Positions 1 through 9,218 of a DNA stretch of 64,000 nt are shown here, one piece after another. A program made the translations under genes and the position numbers. The stretch's first letter is position 1. The number at the start of each line of letters is the position of its first letter. Source of the stretch: Mesostigma viride (taxonomy: Eukaryota; Streptophyta; Mesostigmatophyceae; Mesostigmatales; Mesostigmataceae); assembly GCA_009746045.1 (NCBI GenBank), contig RPFO01000156.1, positions 2,049,345 to 2,113,344 of the forward strand, in the 5' to 3' direction. The notes under the pieces were generated by a model. The model worked only from the letters and a program-made list of their open reading frames with translations, searched no databases and had not been told where the DNA came from.

Positions 1-213
1 AGGGTTCCAGCCCAACTTCCAGCCCTCTGGGAGGTTCCAGTCCCGCGCTCGGCCCTTCAGCAGACAGGATAAGCGTAGGATGGTGAACGCTCTCATGCAG
101 CTGCTGGCAGATGAGGAGGATGGGGGGACGAGGATGAGCCTCCAGCACCACCTGAGCAGCTTCCACCATCAGGCAGTGGAGCACTCCCAGACCCACCTGA
201 GTCAAAAAACTAG
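1..213 (+). pseudogene. 3' end of the retrotransposon's upstream (gag) frame
   Basis: The first 210 bases translate into a proline- and acid-rich tail ending in a stop at 211-213, ahead of the protease. To stay open the reading must change frame in the G run at about 122-127, so this copy carries an indel there. The position before protease and the composition fit the end of Gag. No CCHC knuckle is visible in the part inside the window, so the assignment rests mainly on position. Confidence 0.45.
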
Positions 214-379
214 TTGGGTCCCCAGGTCATCCTTCTGTCATGGCCAGGTCTGACCTGCCTGCTGTTGACGTTAGGCCAGTGAACACTGTGGGTGCTTCTG
301 ACCCTGCTGTCCCTGTGGGTCCTCCTGTACCAGGTCACTTACTCAAGTTTCAGGCTAGGCTCCTCAACGTGCCAGTCCC

Positions 380-3109
380 TTGGCTCAGCCAGCTTGCTTG
401 TTTATGATTGATTCTGGTGCTGGCAGTAATTATATTGCTGCATCCTTGGTGCAGGAGTTGAAGTTGCCTGTGTTGGCCCACCCCACACCTGTCATGGTGC
501 AGTATTCTGATGGCAGGAGAAGCTGCTCACCTGGCTATGTGCAGCTCATCTTCCAAGTTTGTTCATCCCAGACTTTGGAAGTGACAGCAGATGTCATTCC
601 CCTCACGGCAGCAGATGTGATTTTGGGGATCCCATGGTTGTCTGACACCAATCCTGCTATTTCTTGGCCTGACAGGGTGGTCCAGTTCAAGGATGGGACA
701 GTGTGGGATGCTACCTGTGTGTTGCCAGGGGGGAGAAGAACAGCCACTGAGTGCTGTTCCACACAGACAGCTGTCAATGATGGCAAGGGAGGGGAAGCAG
801 GTGCGAAAGGGGTGGATCAAGAGCCGACTTTGGAGGAGAAACGGGCTGCCCTACTGAAGCATGTGTGGTCTGCCAAGCATACTCTGTCTTATTTGGCCAC
901 CTATCCAGTGGAACACATCTTTTTCCTGCATTTGGTGCCTAATGAACCTGAGTCTGCTAGTGGTCATTCTGTCAATGCTGTCAGTTCTACTGTCACCACT
1001 GAGCAACAACAGCAGCATGATGCCTTGTTGGACAGGTATGGAGCCATCTTTGAGGACAAGATGCCCCAGTATCCTCCTGAGGGACCCATCACACATGTCA
1101 TCAAGTTGGTAGAGGGTGCTCGTCCTCCTTTTGTGCCTATGTACAGGATGGGCCCTGCAGAGATGGCAGAGCTGAAGACCATACTTATTGGCCTGTTGGA
1201 GGCTGGTCTGATCCTCCCAGCTAACAGTCCTTTCAGTTCTGGGTGTTTGCTTGTACCCAAGCATGATGGGGGGTGGAGGTTGTGCATTGACCTGAGGGGA
1301 CTGAACAAGGTGACTGTCAAGTCCAGGTACCCTCTGCCCAGAATTGATGAGTTGCTGGAGAGGACTGCAGGAGCTGCCTTCTTTACCAAGTTTGACCTCA
1401 GGCATGCTTTCTGGCAGATCAGGGTGGCTACTGAGGACATCCCCAAGACGGCCTTTTCTACTCCATGGGGACAGTTCCAGTGGACAGTAATGCCCATGGG
1501 TGCCTCTAACAGTCCTGCCACTATGCAGATGTTTGTCAATGCCATCTTTGGCCACCTGACTGGAAATGCCCTGCCCCAGATCTCACCTGACCTTCGCAAC
1601 CCCAGGTTCAAGGACATTGCCCACTTGTGTGACACTACCAGGGTGGTCTTCAGGACTTGTGTGGTCGTCTACCTGGACGACATTCTGGTACACTCTCGTA
1701 CCTTCAGGGAGCATCTGGAGAACGTGGAGGAGGTCCTTAAGGTGATCCATCAGTATCATCTGTCGGTGAAGAGGTCCAAGGTGGAGTGGGGCCAAGAGGT
1801 GAAGTTTCTGGGCTACCAGCTGAGCGCTGCAGGTATGACTCCTGAGGCCAGCAAGGTCTCTGCTGTTTTGGAGTGGCCTGTGTTGAAGTCAGCTCATGAT
1901 GTCAGATCCTTTCTGGGCCTGGTGGGCTGGTACCGACGGTTCATCCCTGACATGGCGGCCATCTCTGGTCCCCTGTTAGCCCTGCTCAAGAAGGATGTTC
2001 CCTTTGAGTGGACTGCAGCATGCCAGCAAGCTTTTGATGTGTTGAAGCAGAAGCTTACCACTGCTCCCTTGTTGGTGGGCCCCAACCCAGACTTGCCATA
2101 CCAGGTTAGGTCTGATGCCTCACAGGGTGCTATTGGTGCAGTACTAATGCAAGATCATGGTAAGGGCCCTCAACCAGTGGAATACATGTCCAGGAGTATG
2201 ACGTCTGCAGAACGTAACTACCCTGTTCATGAGCAGGAGCTGCTGGGATTGGTGGTGGCCTGTCACAAGTGGGAACACCTACTGAAGGGGGCTCAGTTTT
2301 CTGTGGCCAGCAGCGCCAAGGATGGACAGGGCAACGAGTCTATTACCCTGATGACTGACCACAGGCCCTTGGTACATGTGTTGGAACAGACCCGGATGAG
2401 TAAGAGGATGGCTGGATGGATGGAGTTCCTGGGGGGGTTTGGACCTTTCTCTGTGAGGTACATTCCTGGTACGCAGAATGTGGTGCCTGACGCCCTGTCC
2501 AGGAGGAGGGATTTGATGGGAAGTTTTCATGAGGACTTGGACATCTGTGCTGCCCTGATTTCTGTGGTAGAGTGTGGAGCCTTGACTAGAGCTCAGGCCA
2601 ACAACCAGAAGGCTTCTCAACTGTTGACACCACCTGTAGGGAATAACGGTGGTCCCGTGATGCTCATCGACCAGGGCTCTGTCCCAGAGTTGACAGGCGT
2701 CCAGGAGGGTGTCCAGTCACTGTCTGACAGTCTTAGGAGAAGTCCTGACGGTGTGGTGCCCACTCCCACAGTGCAGCCAGGTGAGGGAGACCCTGCTAGG
2801 CGCAGCAGAGGTAGGCCCAGGAAGTGGGTCATGGACCCTGCGTTGGTAGGCCGGTCCAAGGTGTTAGCCTCTCAGGTGATGGCAAGGCCAAAAGGGCCTA
2901 TAGCTACTACTGTCTCATCCAAGCAGTTGGTGGCTAGCCCTGGGCAGGAAGAGGAGATGCAGATGCAGCCCCTGGGACCTGACAAGGACCTGGTGTTGCC
3001 TAATCCTTTAAATATTTCCCTGCTGGACGTCATCAAGGCCTTCACCAAGACGGAGGACATGGCCCTACTGCAGCTATCCAGAGGGGCAACTTTGGCAATA
3101 GACCTGTAG
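380..3109 (+). CDS. pol: Pol polyprotein, protease-RT-RNase H part
   Basis: A 909-codon open frame. An aspartic protease active site (IDSGAGSNY) lies near residue 11, with a downstream ILGIPWL flap-like stretch. Reverse transcriptase follows: FDLRHAFWQI holds the first catalytic Asp and YLDD the catalytic pair, then the LGY and SFLGLVGWYRRFI thumb motifs. RNase H has D-A-S, HEQELLG, TDHRPL and VPDALS. The last 150 residues are a proline/charge-rich linker towards integrase. The frame is still open upstream to 359, and no start is convincing. Full-length Pol would continue into integrase, but the frame ends early at 3107-3109 through a frameshift. The protein would copy retrotransposon RNA into DNA in cytoplasmic particles. 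Confidence 0.92.
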   Translation: MAQPACLFMIDSGAGSNYIAASLVQELKLPVLAHPTPVMVQYSDGRRSCSPGYVQLIFQVCSSQTLEVTADVIPLTAADVILGIPWLSDTNPAISWPDRVVQFKDGTVWDATCVLPGGRRTATECCSTQTAVNDGKGGEAGAKGVDQEPTLEEKRAALLKHVWSAKHTLSYLATYPVEHIFFLHLVPNEPESASGHSVNAVSSTVTTEQQQQHDALLDRYGAIFEDKMPQYPPEGPITHVIKLVEGARPPFVPMYRMGPAEMAELKTILIGLLEAGLILPANSPFSSGCLLVPKHDGGWRLCIDLRGLNKVTVKSRYPLPRIDELLERTAGAAFFTKFDLRHAFWQIRVATEDIPKTAFSTPWGQFQWTVMPMGASNSPATMQMFVNAIFGHLTGNALPQISPDLRNPRFKDIAHLCDTTRVVFRTCVVVYLDDILVHSRTFREHLENVEEVLKVIHQYHLSVKRSKVEWGQEVKFLGYQLSAAGMTPEASKVSAVLEWPVLKSAHDVRSFLGLVGWYRRFIPDMAAISGPLLALLKKDVPFEWTAACQQAFDVLKQKLTTAPLLVGPNPDLPYQVRSDASQGAIGAVLMQDHGKGPQPVEYMSRSMTSAERNYPVHEQELLGLVVACHKWEHLLKGAQFSVASSAKDGQGNESITLMTDHRPLVHVLEQTRMSKRMAGWMEFLGGFGPFSVRYIPGTQNVVPDALSRRRDLMGSFHEDLDICAALISVVECGALTRAQANNQKASQLLTPPVGNNGGPVMLIDQGSVPELTGVQEGVQSLSDSLRRSPDGVVPTPTVQPGEGDPARRSRGRPRKWVMDPALVGRSKVLASQVMARPKGPIATTVSSKQLVASPGQEEEMQMQPLGPDKDLVLPNPLNISLLDVIKAFTKTEDMALLQLSRGATLAIDL

Positions 3110-5883
3110 AATACTGGGAGGGCGTTCTGTATGTTCACACTCATGATGCAGAGCACACGGTGACTATAGGAAAGTGTATGTGCCTGAGATGGCCATTCCC
3201 ACAGTGTTACATTGTTTCCATGACGATGTGACTGCGTGTCATCCTGGTTATGCTAAGCTACTTCATGAGGTGCAGCAGAGGTTTTGGTGGCCTGGCCTTT
3301 ATCAGGATGTTAACCCATAGTCCGTAAACAGTATCGAATTCGATACAGTTTGGGTTCCCGCCAGAAACGGCGCCGCGCCGGTAGCGCCGCGCCACTTCTG
3401 ACGGAGGACACGTGTCCGGTGGGTCCGGAGACACTTAGGGACGAAGGTGGTGCATAGGTTTGGGGGGTATATTCGCCATAGCCTGGTTATTACAACGTGA
3501 ATTGAGAATGTATCACGTGACTTTGGCGGGAAATTTTCACTCGCGCGCGCGCGTATCGAGATATGGCTGCCAACTTGCCGTTATCACGGAAATTTTTGCG
3601 TCTTGCGGCCTGAGACGGTTCAGAATATCGCTCAGAATGACGATGCGTGTTTTTCGTAGGTCAGGCATGGCCAGATTGGTAGGACTGGGAAAATACAGGT
3701 AGGAAAATACTGCCTTCTTGGTCGTCAGTGCCATATGAGTTATAGCTTACCATATTTCGATTTTCTCTGTATGGCCGAGCAGTCTGCGCCAGCCCGAGCA
3801 TCCAGGTTTGGTACGGGACATCTGCTGCAAGGTTTGCTGGGATTGCGGACGCGTTTGTAGGTCATCTTTGCACGGAATATCAACGTAGTAACCATAGCGG
3901 ATGCATGCATGATGCGGCTATGGCGGCCTATGCCTGTAGCGCACTAGTATGTGTGAGATATGAGGGTCCCGGCCAGCAGAATCCGGGCGGGACGTGAATG
4001 AGCCAGGTACGGCAACGTGTTTGCATGTTGTTTGCCGCGGAATACGCCTGCCATGCATTATAGTTGACGAGTTTATTGGTGCAGCATTTAGCAAGCTTCC
4101 ATGCCTGCTGTAAAGAGTGCTATCAGCCCTGTGAGTGCTCAGTTTATGGCATTTCCTTAGAGTATACCACCCCGTTAGTTCAGGTAGGCAACCCGTTTGC
4201 ATTCCAGCACTTTTGCCAGTCTTTTGTAGCTTGTTATAATGCATTGCTGTGTTGCATGTCATAGATGGCTGTCTACGCGCGCGTAACCCACACACGTATA
4301 TGAGCGTGGTGCCATGTGCAAAACTCAATTCTGAGTGCCCCCCCCTGGTATGGGGATGCCTGAACTACCTAATAAAATTATCCAACCTTGACATTGGTGT
4401 TTACAACCCTCCCCTGAAAAAAAGGGGGGGGTTCCATGGTGTGATGCATGAAAATGTTCGTCTTTTGTCCAACTTTGACTGAGAATATCATGCAACCCAC
4501 TTACGGGACTCAAGATATTATTGCATATTCTGAAAGCCCTTGAAGTGTAGATATTCCTGGCATCTTGGTTGAGGGTATTTGGAGTAGCGGTCTGGGAGTT
4601 ATGATTTTTTTCATTTTAGGGGGTATGAAAGTGCCAAAAATGGCTCTACGGACTATGGGTTAAGGCCTACGTGGACTCTTGTGACTCCTGCCAGAGAAAC
4701 AAGGTCAGGAACCAAGCCACGCCCATCTTTCCCATGGCTATGCCCATTCCCCTGCGTCCTTGGATCAGTGTGACTATGGATTTTATCTGTGGTCTACCCA
4801 TGTCAGATGGTGGCAATGACAGGATCCTTGTGGTCATGGACAGACTTTCCAGGATGTGCCATCTGATTCCTTGCAATACTCATCTCACCGCTGCTCAGTG
4901 TGTGGATTTGTTTATGAAGGAGATCTACCGTCTGCACGGCATGCCTAGAGTGATCATGCACTGATCAGGACCCCCTTTGGTTGTCAGGGTTTTGGAAGTC
5001 ATTCTTTGACATCCTAGACACTAAGCTGGCCTTCGGTGTGGCATACAGGTGTGCCAGTACTGGGGCGGTGGAGAGGATGAACAGAATTGTCAGGGAGTGT
5101 CAAAAGCACTATTGTACTCACGACAACAAGGACTGGGACAAGAAGCTACCTTTCATAGAGTTCGCAATCAACAACTCTCCTCTGGCTCCTCACCAGATGT
5201 CCCCCTTCGTGATCTGCAATGGCCAGTGTCCCTTGACACCATTCGACTTGGAACTGCCTGACAGAGACGCTGAAGGCCCTTTCCAGCGACGTCTTGGTTC
5301 AGTCCAGCAGTTGTTGGCTTCCTTCCAGGAGGCTCACAGCATCGTGGCTACCCAGCTGTTGAGGACACAGGACAAGTACCTGACTAACGCCTGGCAGCAG
5401 ACGGTGGCCAGTCATTCCTTTGTAGCTCCCGGGGACTTGGTGTTGTTGGAAGCCAACAGAGTGCTGCCTGAGAAGGAGCAATGCAGGAAACTGCAACCAC
5501 TCTGGTTGGGTCCTTACCCAGTGTTGGCCACCTTTCACTATGGTACCGTGGTCCAGGTCCAGGTGCCTTCTCACTGGAAGCTCAGGAATAATATTTTTCA
5601 CCTAGCACAGCTGAAGGTGTACAGGCGTAACACCTTACCAGGCAGATTGTCTGCCCCTTTGCCTTATGAGTTGGATTCTGAGGGGGAGAAGATCTATGAA
5701 GTGGAGCGGTTGTTGGCTCACAGGGTGAAGGGGAAAGGTCGTACTAAACAGCTGCAGTTTAAGGTACACTGGAAGGGAGAGCTAGAGGTGACTGCTACGT
5801 GGCTGTGGTTGTCTGATCAGACTCACCAACAGTCACTCTGCTGTACTAGAGTATTGTCAGCGTCATGGGATCACCTTGCCTGA
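3110..5883 (+). pseudogene. pol: Integrase and chromodomain part of pol, frameshifted and split by a DNA transposon
   Basis: Coding resumes in another frame just after 3109 and shifts again near 3174. The integrase HHCC finger is then cut between the His half (to 3313) and the C..C half (DSCDSCQ, from 4664). The core carries the first Asp in TMDFICGLP, the second in DQDPLW beyond a frameshift at about 4962 (a one-codon defect), and the Glu in GAVERMNR. The frame from 4981 to 5883 continues through the integrase C-terminus and ends in a chromodomain (YEVERLL ... FKVHWKG ... ATWLWLSD). Chromodomains in this position are known to steer integration to particular chromatin. Removing the insert with one TTAA would rejoin the finger in frame, but the other frameshifts would remain. 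Confidence 0.9.
3314..4659. mobile_element. Non-autonomous piggyBac-like element (1346 bp) with TTAA target duplication
   Basis: The element starts CCCATAGTCCGTA (3314-3326) and ends with the exact reverse complement (4647-4659). It is flanked by TTAA at 3310-3313 and 4660-4663. A TTAA duplication with termini beginning CC(C/Y) is the hallmark of the piggyBac superfamily. A 16-bp palindrome, GTATCGAATTCGATAC, lies just inside the left end at about 3332. No transposase-like frame is present, so it must have moved with enzyme supplied elsewhere. The flanking integrase codons join perfectly across one TTAA, which defines both ends to the base. Confidence 0.9.
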
Positions 5884-5962
5884 GTGGTATGTCATGGGCT
5901 CTGAGCGTTGTGCTCCCCTTCATAGCTCCCAGTGAGCACTGCTAACGCTCCTTTTTGGTGCT

Positions 5963-7249
5963 ATGTGTCTGTGGTTGCCAGCCATGGCAGACTCCCATCC
6001 TGAGGGGACACCCAGGCCACCTGCCCAACTCCAAGAGGACGTGAGGGCTACGTATGTCTTTCAGCACGACTACGCTGGCCCCAGCCGAGCCTCGGGTCCT
6101 TCGCTCCAGGAAGACGCTGGGTTCGTGGAAGCCCATTTTCTCAACCTGTTCCAGCGTATGGTACATGATCAGCAGCGGCACGAGCAGCGTCACGGGGCCC
6201 TGATATCAAGGTTGGCTCATGTGGAGGGTTTGGTTACCCAGATGGCAGAACACTTGAGGGCTGGGCACCTTTCACTTGTGGGTTCTGCTGTGCCTGCAGC
6301 CTCTGAGGCTCAGGTAGCTCAGGAGGCTATCCCCACCCTGGTGGCCTCAGTTCCCCCCTCTACGGAGGCTCCTCCACCCCCTAAGGTGGTGGTACACTTG
6401 CCCAGGTCTGTTGTCCCAACAAAACAGGTGGAGCAGTACTTGGACCACCGTAAATGTGCTCCTGAACAGTGCGAGTGGTGTAAATCTTTGTACACCGCCA
6501 TGAAGGCCCTCGACCAGACAGTGGTGGAGGAGGGTGAACTAGTACCTGAGGGTATGGTAGAGTTGGCCCTGGACTGTCTGCCCCCCAGTCTTTGTGAGAT
6601 TGGTTCACCCATGGTGGCTTACATTATGCACACCGTCTTTGCAGTGTACCCGTGGCCTTCGTTTGACATGAGGCCGGTGGAGGGCCAGGACTTGATGGCG
6701 GCTCTGCCCAGTGACCTGAGACTCGCCTTTGCAGAGCTCAAGCCAGTTGGATATTCCCAGACCTACACTGAGCTACTCGAGCAAGCTGTCAAGCAGGGAG
6801 AGTTTGACATGACTCCGTCGTCCAGCTGCTCTGTGATGTCTTGTTTCCCACACAAGGACAGCACGGTCTTCGTGGGGCTGCAGTTACCAAAGTTCCCTAA
6901 CGAGCTGAGGGCCAGGCTCACACCCTTGAGGGTGCTGGTACCCATCTTGGGAGCCAGGTGGGGGCCTATCAAGGCCTTCCTACAGCTGTGGTGGTCCTAT
7001 AGCAGCTGGCTATGTCGCCATAAGACTGCCAGTGGCTGGGTCTTCGACCCCCTCCGACAGGCTGTGGTTACTCTGTCCTACCCTGCCCAGTGCAGTAGGT
7101 TTTCAGCTGAGTTGGGCAAGGCTGCTGAGACCTGCATGGCTATTCAGGTCAGCAGGAACTGGCCAGATCTGGTGTCCATGGTGGAGCATTTCCCAGTGTT
7201 TGGAACGAGGGGGAAGGATACGAAGAAGGGGGATTGGTTCACTTTGTGA
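5963..7249 (+). CDS. Extra ORF downstream of integrase, unknown function
   Basis: A 428-codon intact frame begins 80 bases after the chromodomain stop and lies wholly inside the retrotransposon. A second Met at 5984 is an equally good start. Residues about 50-95 form a hydrophilic, heptad-like stretch rich in Gln, His and Arg. A Pro/Ala linker follows, then a Cys cluster (C-A-P-E-Q-C-E-W-C) near residue 170 and a largely alpha-helical C-terminal half. There is no signal peptide or clear membrane segment, so it is not env-like despite its position. It might be a displaced structural (Gag-like) protein or a lineage-specific accessory factor. I do not recognise the family. It has stayed open although pol has decayed. 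Confidence 0.6.
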   Translation: MCLWLPAMADSHPEGTPRPPAQLQEDVRATYVFQHDYAGPSRASGPSLQEDAGFVEAHFLNLFQRMVHDQQRHEQRHGALISRLAHVEGLVTQMAEHLRAGHLSLVGSAVPAASEAQVAQEAIPTLVASVPPSTEAPPPPKVVVHLPRSVVPTKQVEQYLDHRKCAPEQCEWCKSLYTAMKALDQTVVEEGELVPEGMVELALDCLPPSLCEIGSPMVAYIMHTVFAVYPWPSFDMRPVEGQDLMAALPSDLRLAFAELKPVGYSQTYTELLEQAVKQGEFDMTPSSSCSVMSCFPHKDSTVFVGLQLPKFPNELRARLTPLRVLVPILGARWGPIKAFLQLWWSYSSWLCRHKTASGWVFDPLRQAVVTLSYPAQCSRFSAELGKAAETCMAIQVSRNWPDLVSMVEHFPVFGTRGKDTKKGDWFTL

Positions 7250-7618
7250 AGGGTTTCCAGGATGGTTGGAGATGGGGCTGTGGAGTGAGGTGGGGATCCA
7301 GAATGGAGGAGGCCAGTTTCTGATGTCCAGTCCAGATTTCCAGTAATGACAGTTCGGAGTTCATGGTAGTCTTGCAGTTGTATTATCCAGGCATGGTTGC
7401 CTGTGTGTTGGTCATTTAAGGACATTTCATCTGTGGGTGAATTTGTCTTATTCAGGGTTGACCAGGATCAGATGATAATGAGATAGGAGGCCCTTTGGGG
7501 ATGTAAAAACCCACTTGCTTGTCCCAAGAGGTGGTGGACTTCCTGTTTATTGTTGTGTTGTTTTTGTGGAGGTTGTTGTTTTATTCTTCTTGGCTTCTAG
7601 GAACTGGGAGTTCCTGTC

Positions 7619-7632
7619 TTGAAGGGGAGATA
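7619..7632 (+). other. Polypurine tract
   Basis: The purine run TTGAAGGGGAGATA lies directly before the TG that opens the 3' LTR. This is where plus-strand DNA synthesis is primed in LTR retrotransposons. Confidence 0.7.
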
Positions 7633-8335
7633 TGTAACAACCAAATGTTACATCCAAAGTTTTCCTACTGTTGATCTTATTATGAGTTCTTTAGGACAAT
7701 TAATTGGGAAGTTAGGAGGCTTCGACGTCTGACGGATATTGGGCCTGCTGAGATCTGTAGAATTTATTGTTCTACCCTCATTGGTCGTGGCCTGATCCAC
7801 GTAGGGTACTTTGCATGGTTTTGTTCAGTCAGTCATAGATTCTCTTTAATACCGTTGTACCTGGTGGATCTGGTTCCAGGTCATGGAGATTCCGTATGTG
7901 CTGGCTTTGTGTTGTGTTGAGGATTTGGAAGCTAAGATCTTATCTTGAGTGATTCTCACTTCTGATTGGTCCTTCCGGGTTAGGGCTGAGCCGACTCTGC
8001 GTGCACGATGACTTTTATCCTGTTTGTGGCGGCTGTGCACGTGTGCGTGTAAGAAAGCTAAAGCTATGGTGTAATTCAAGGGTTTCCTTGTTTCATCAAT
8101 CAAACAACCTTCGCTAAAAGTCAACTATAACTTCAACAGATAGTCGACTTGGATATAACATTGTCTGTTGTGTCTAACAAGGGTGGGGACTCATTCCCTT
8201 AACTGTTGAAGATCCATCTTCATTGCTTCTCTGGACGTGAAGTTATCTGTCGCGACTCCAACCCAGGTATAAAGATCTTTTCACATCAATGTTGAAACTG
8301 AGGCTGTTGCAAACACAACATTTTTAGTCGTTACA
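7633..8335 (+). repeat. 3' long terminal repeat
   Basis: Starts TGTAAC directly after the polypurine tract and ends GTTACA at 8335, giving the short inverted ends (TG...CA) expected of an LTR, about 703 bp. The 5' LTR is outside the window, so identity between the two cannot be measured. No protein is encoded. A TATAAA-like stretch near 8268 is a weak candidate promoter element. Confidence 0.75.
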
Positions 8336-8414
<79 letters not shown>

Positions 8415-8416
8415 AT
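8334..8416. repeat. (AAAT)n microsatellite
   Basis: About 20 tandem copies of the 4-base unit AAAT lie immediately outside the LTR. The retrotransposon may have inserted at the edge of this microsatellite, or the repeat may have grown from the target duplication. Confidence 0.95.
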
Positions 8417-9218
8417 ATCTTCAGCTGTGGGGCAAGCGAAATATAATCGATCTGCATGTTCAAGTGAAATGATGCTGCTGTTTGCAGGACGAACATACCT
8501 CTGCGCTGGTTGTCTCCTTGATACCAATCACCACATTGTACAAAAAAGTTATTATCTGGACTGGGTTTTAGAATTATGTTTGATCAGACAGGAAAGCTAT
8601 GAAAAAATGCTATTCGGTATTACAACACACCAATAGTTCAGTTACTGACTAATCCAGCACTGCACGGTGTAGCATTTCTCACAGGTCTCTTCTACCTGAC
8701 ATCACAACTAGATGCCTACTGCAAGGGCACACCTGGATGATAGCTACCGACTGTACGTCAGTAGTTCGTTGAACAATGTTCACTCAACAACTAGAAACGT
8801 GGCGGCCCCATTGAGCACCTGATTGAGCACCCTAGAGCATATAAGGGTCAGGGAATATCATCGTGATACCCATAGTCATGAACTCGGCCACCAGAGCCGA
8901 ATACATCGCAGGGTCGTGTAAGGCCGGCTTATTGCCACATGCCATGCAGCTGCACTCAGAACGCCGCAGCACTCACTGATGCCCCTCAATGGCAAACAAG
9001 CGACCTCATCGTTTCATGCCACACAATCTGTCCCATGCATCCAGTGAATGTGTCCTTTGCTGGCGACATCACTAAACCCCTGTATCACCGAAGACTTCAC
9101 CAAATGCCATTTGTGGCGACATCTCATGATTCATGCCCGTCATGGCCGGGGCCAACACCAGCGTCTTGGCCTCGACCTCCCTCCCTTGTTAGGGGCTCCC
9201 TCTTGAGTTGAAGCCTCC
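8417..9218. other. Intergenic stretch between retrotransposon and UPF0652 gene
   Basis: No gene is supported. It holds one copy of the dispersed motif GGTTGTCTCCTTGATA (ending at 8523). The part near 9219 should contain the 3' UTR of the minus-strand gene. Confidence 0.6.

Larger units (their letters stand above)
1..8335 (+). mobile_element. Ty3/gypsy chromovirus LTR retrotransposon, 5' end outside window
   Basis: The order of coding parts is protease, reverse transcriptase, RNase H, integrase, chromodomain, then an extra ORF, a polypurine tract and a 3' LTR. This is the Ty3/gypsy order, and the C-terminal chromodomain places it with the chromoviruses. The 5' LTR and most of gag lie before the window. 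The copy is dead: the long Pol frame is broken near 3109, again near 3174, by a 1.35-kb insertion at 3314, and near 4962. Recognition rests on visible motifs (DSG, YLDD, TDH, a CxxC finger, an integrase D/D/E set), so the class call is firm. The precise clade is not settled. Confidence 0.93.

Noticed and set aside
3460..4482. Transposase gene inside the piggyBac-like element
   Set aside because: Only short frames without a DDD-type or other transposase motif, so it is called non-autonomous.
8281..8527. Frames with a repeated YLFI-type peptide
   Set aside because: Translation of the AAAT microsatellite.
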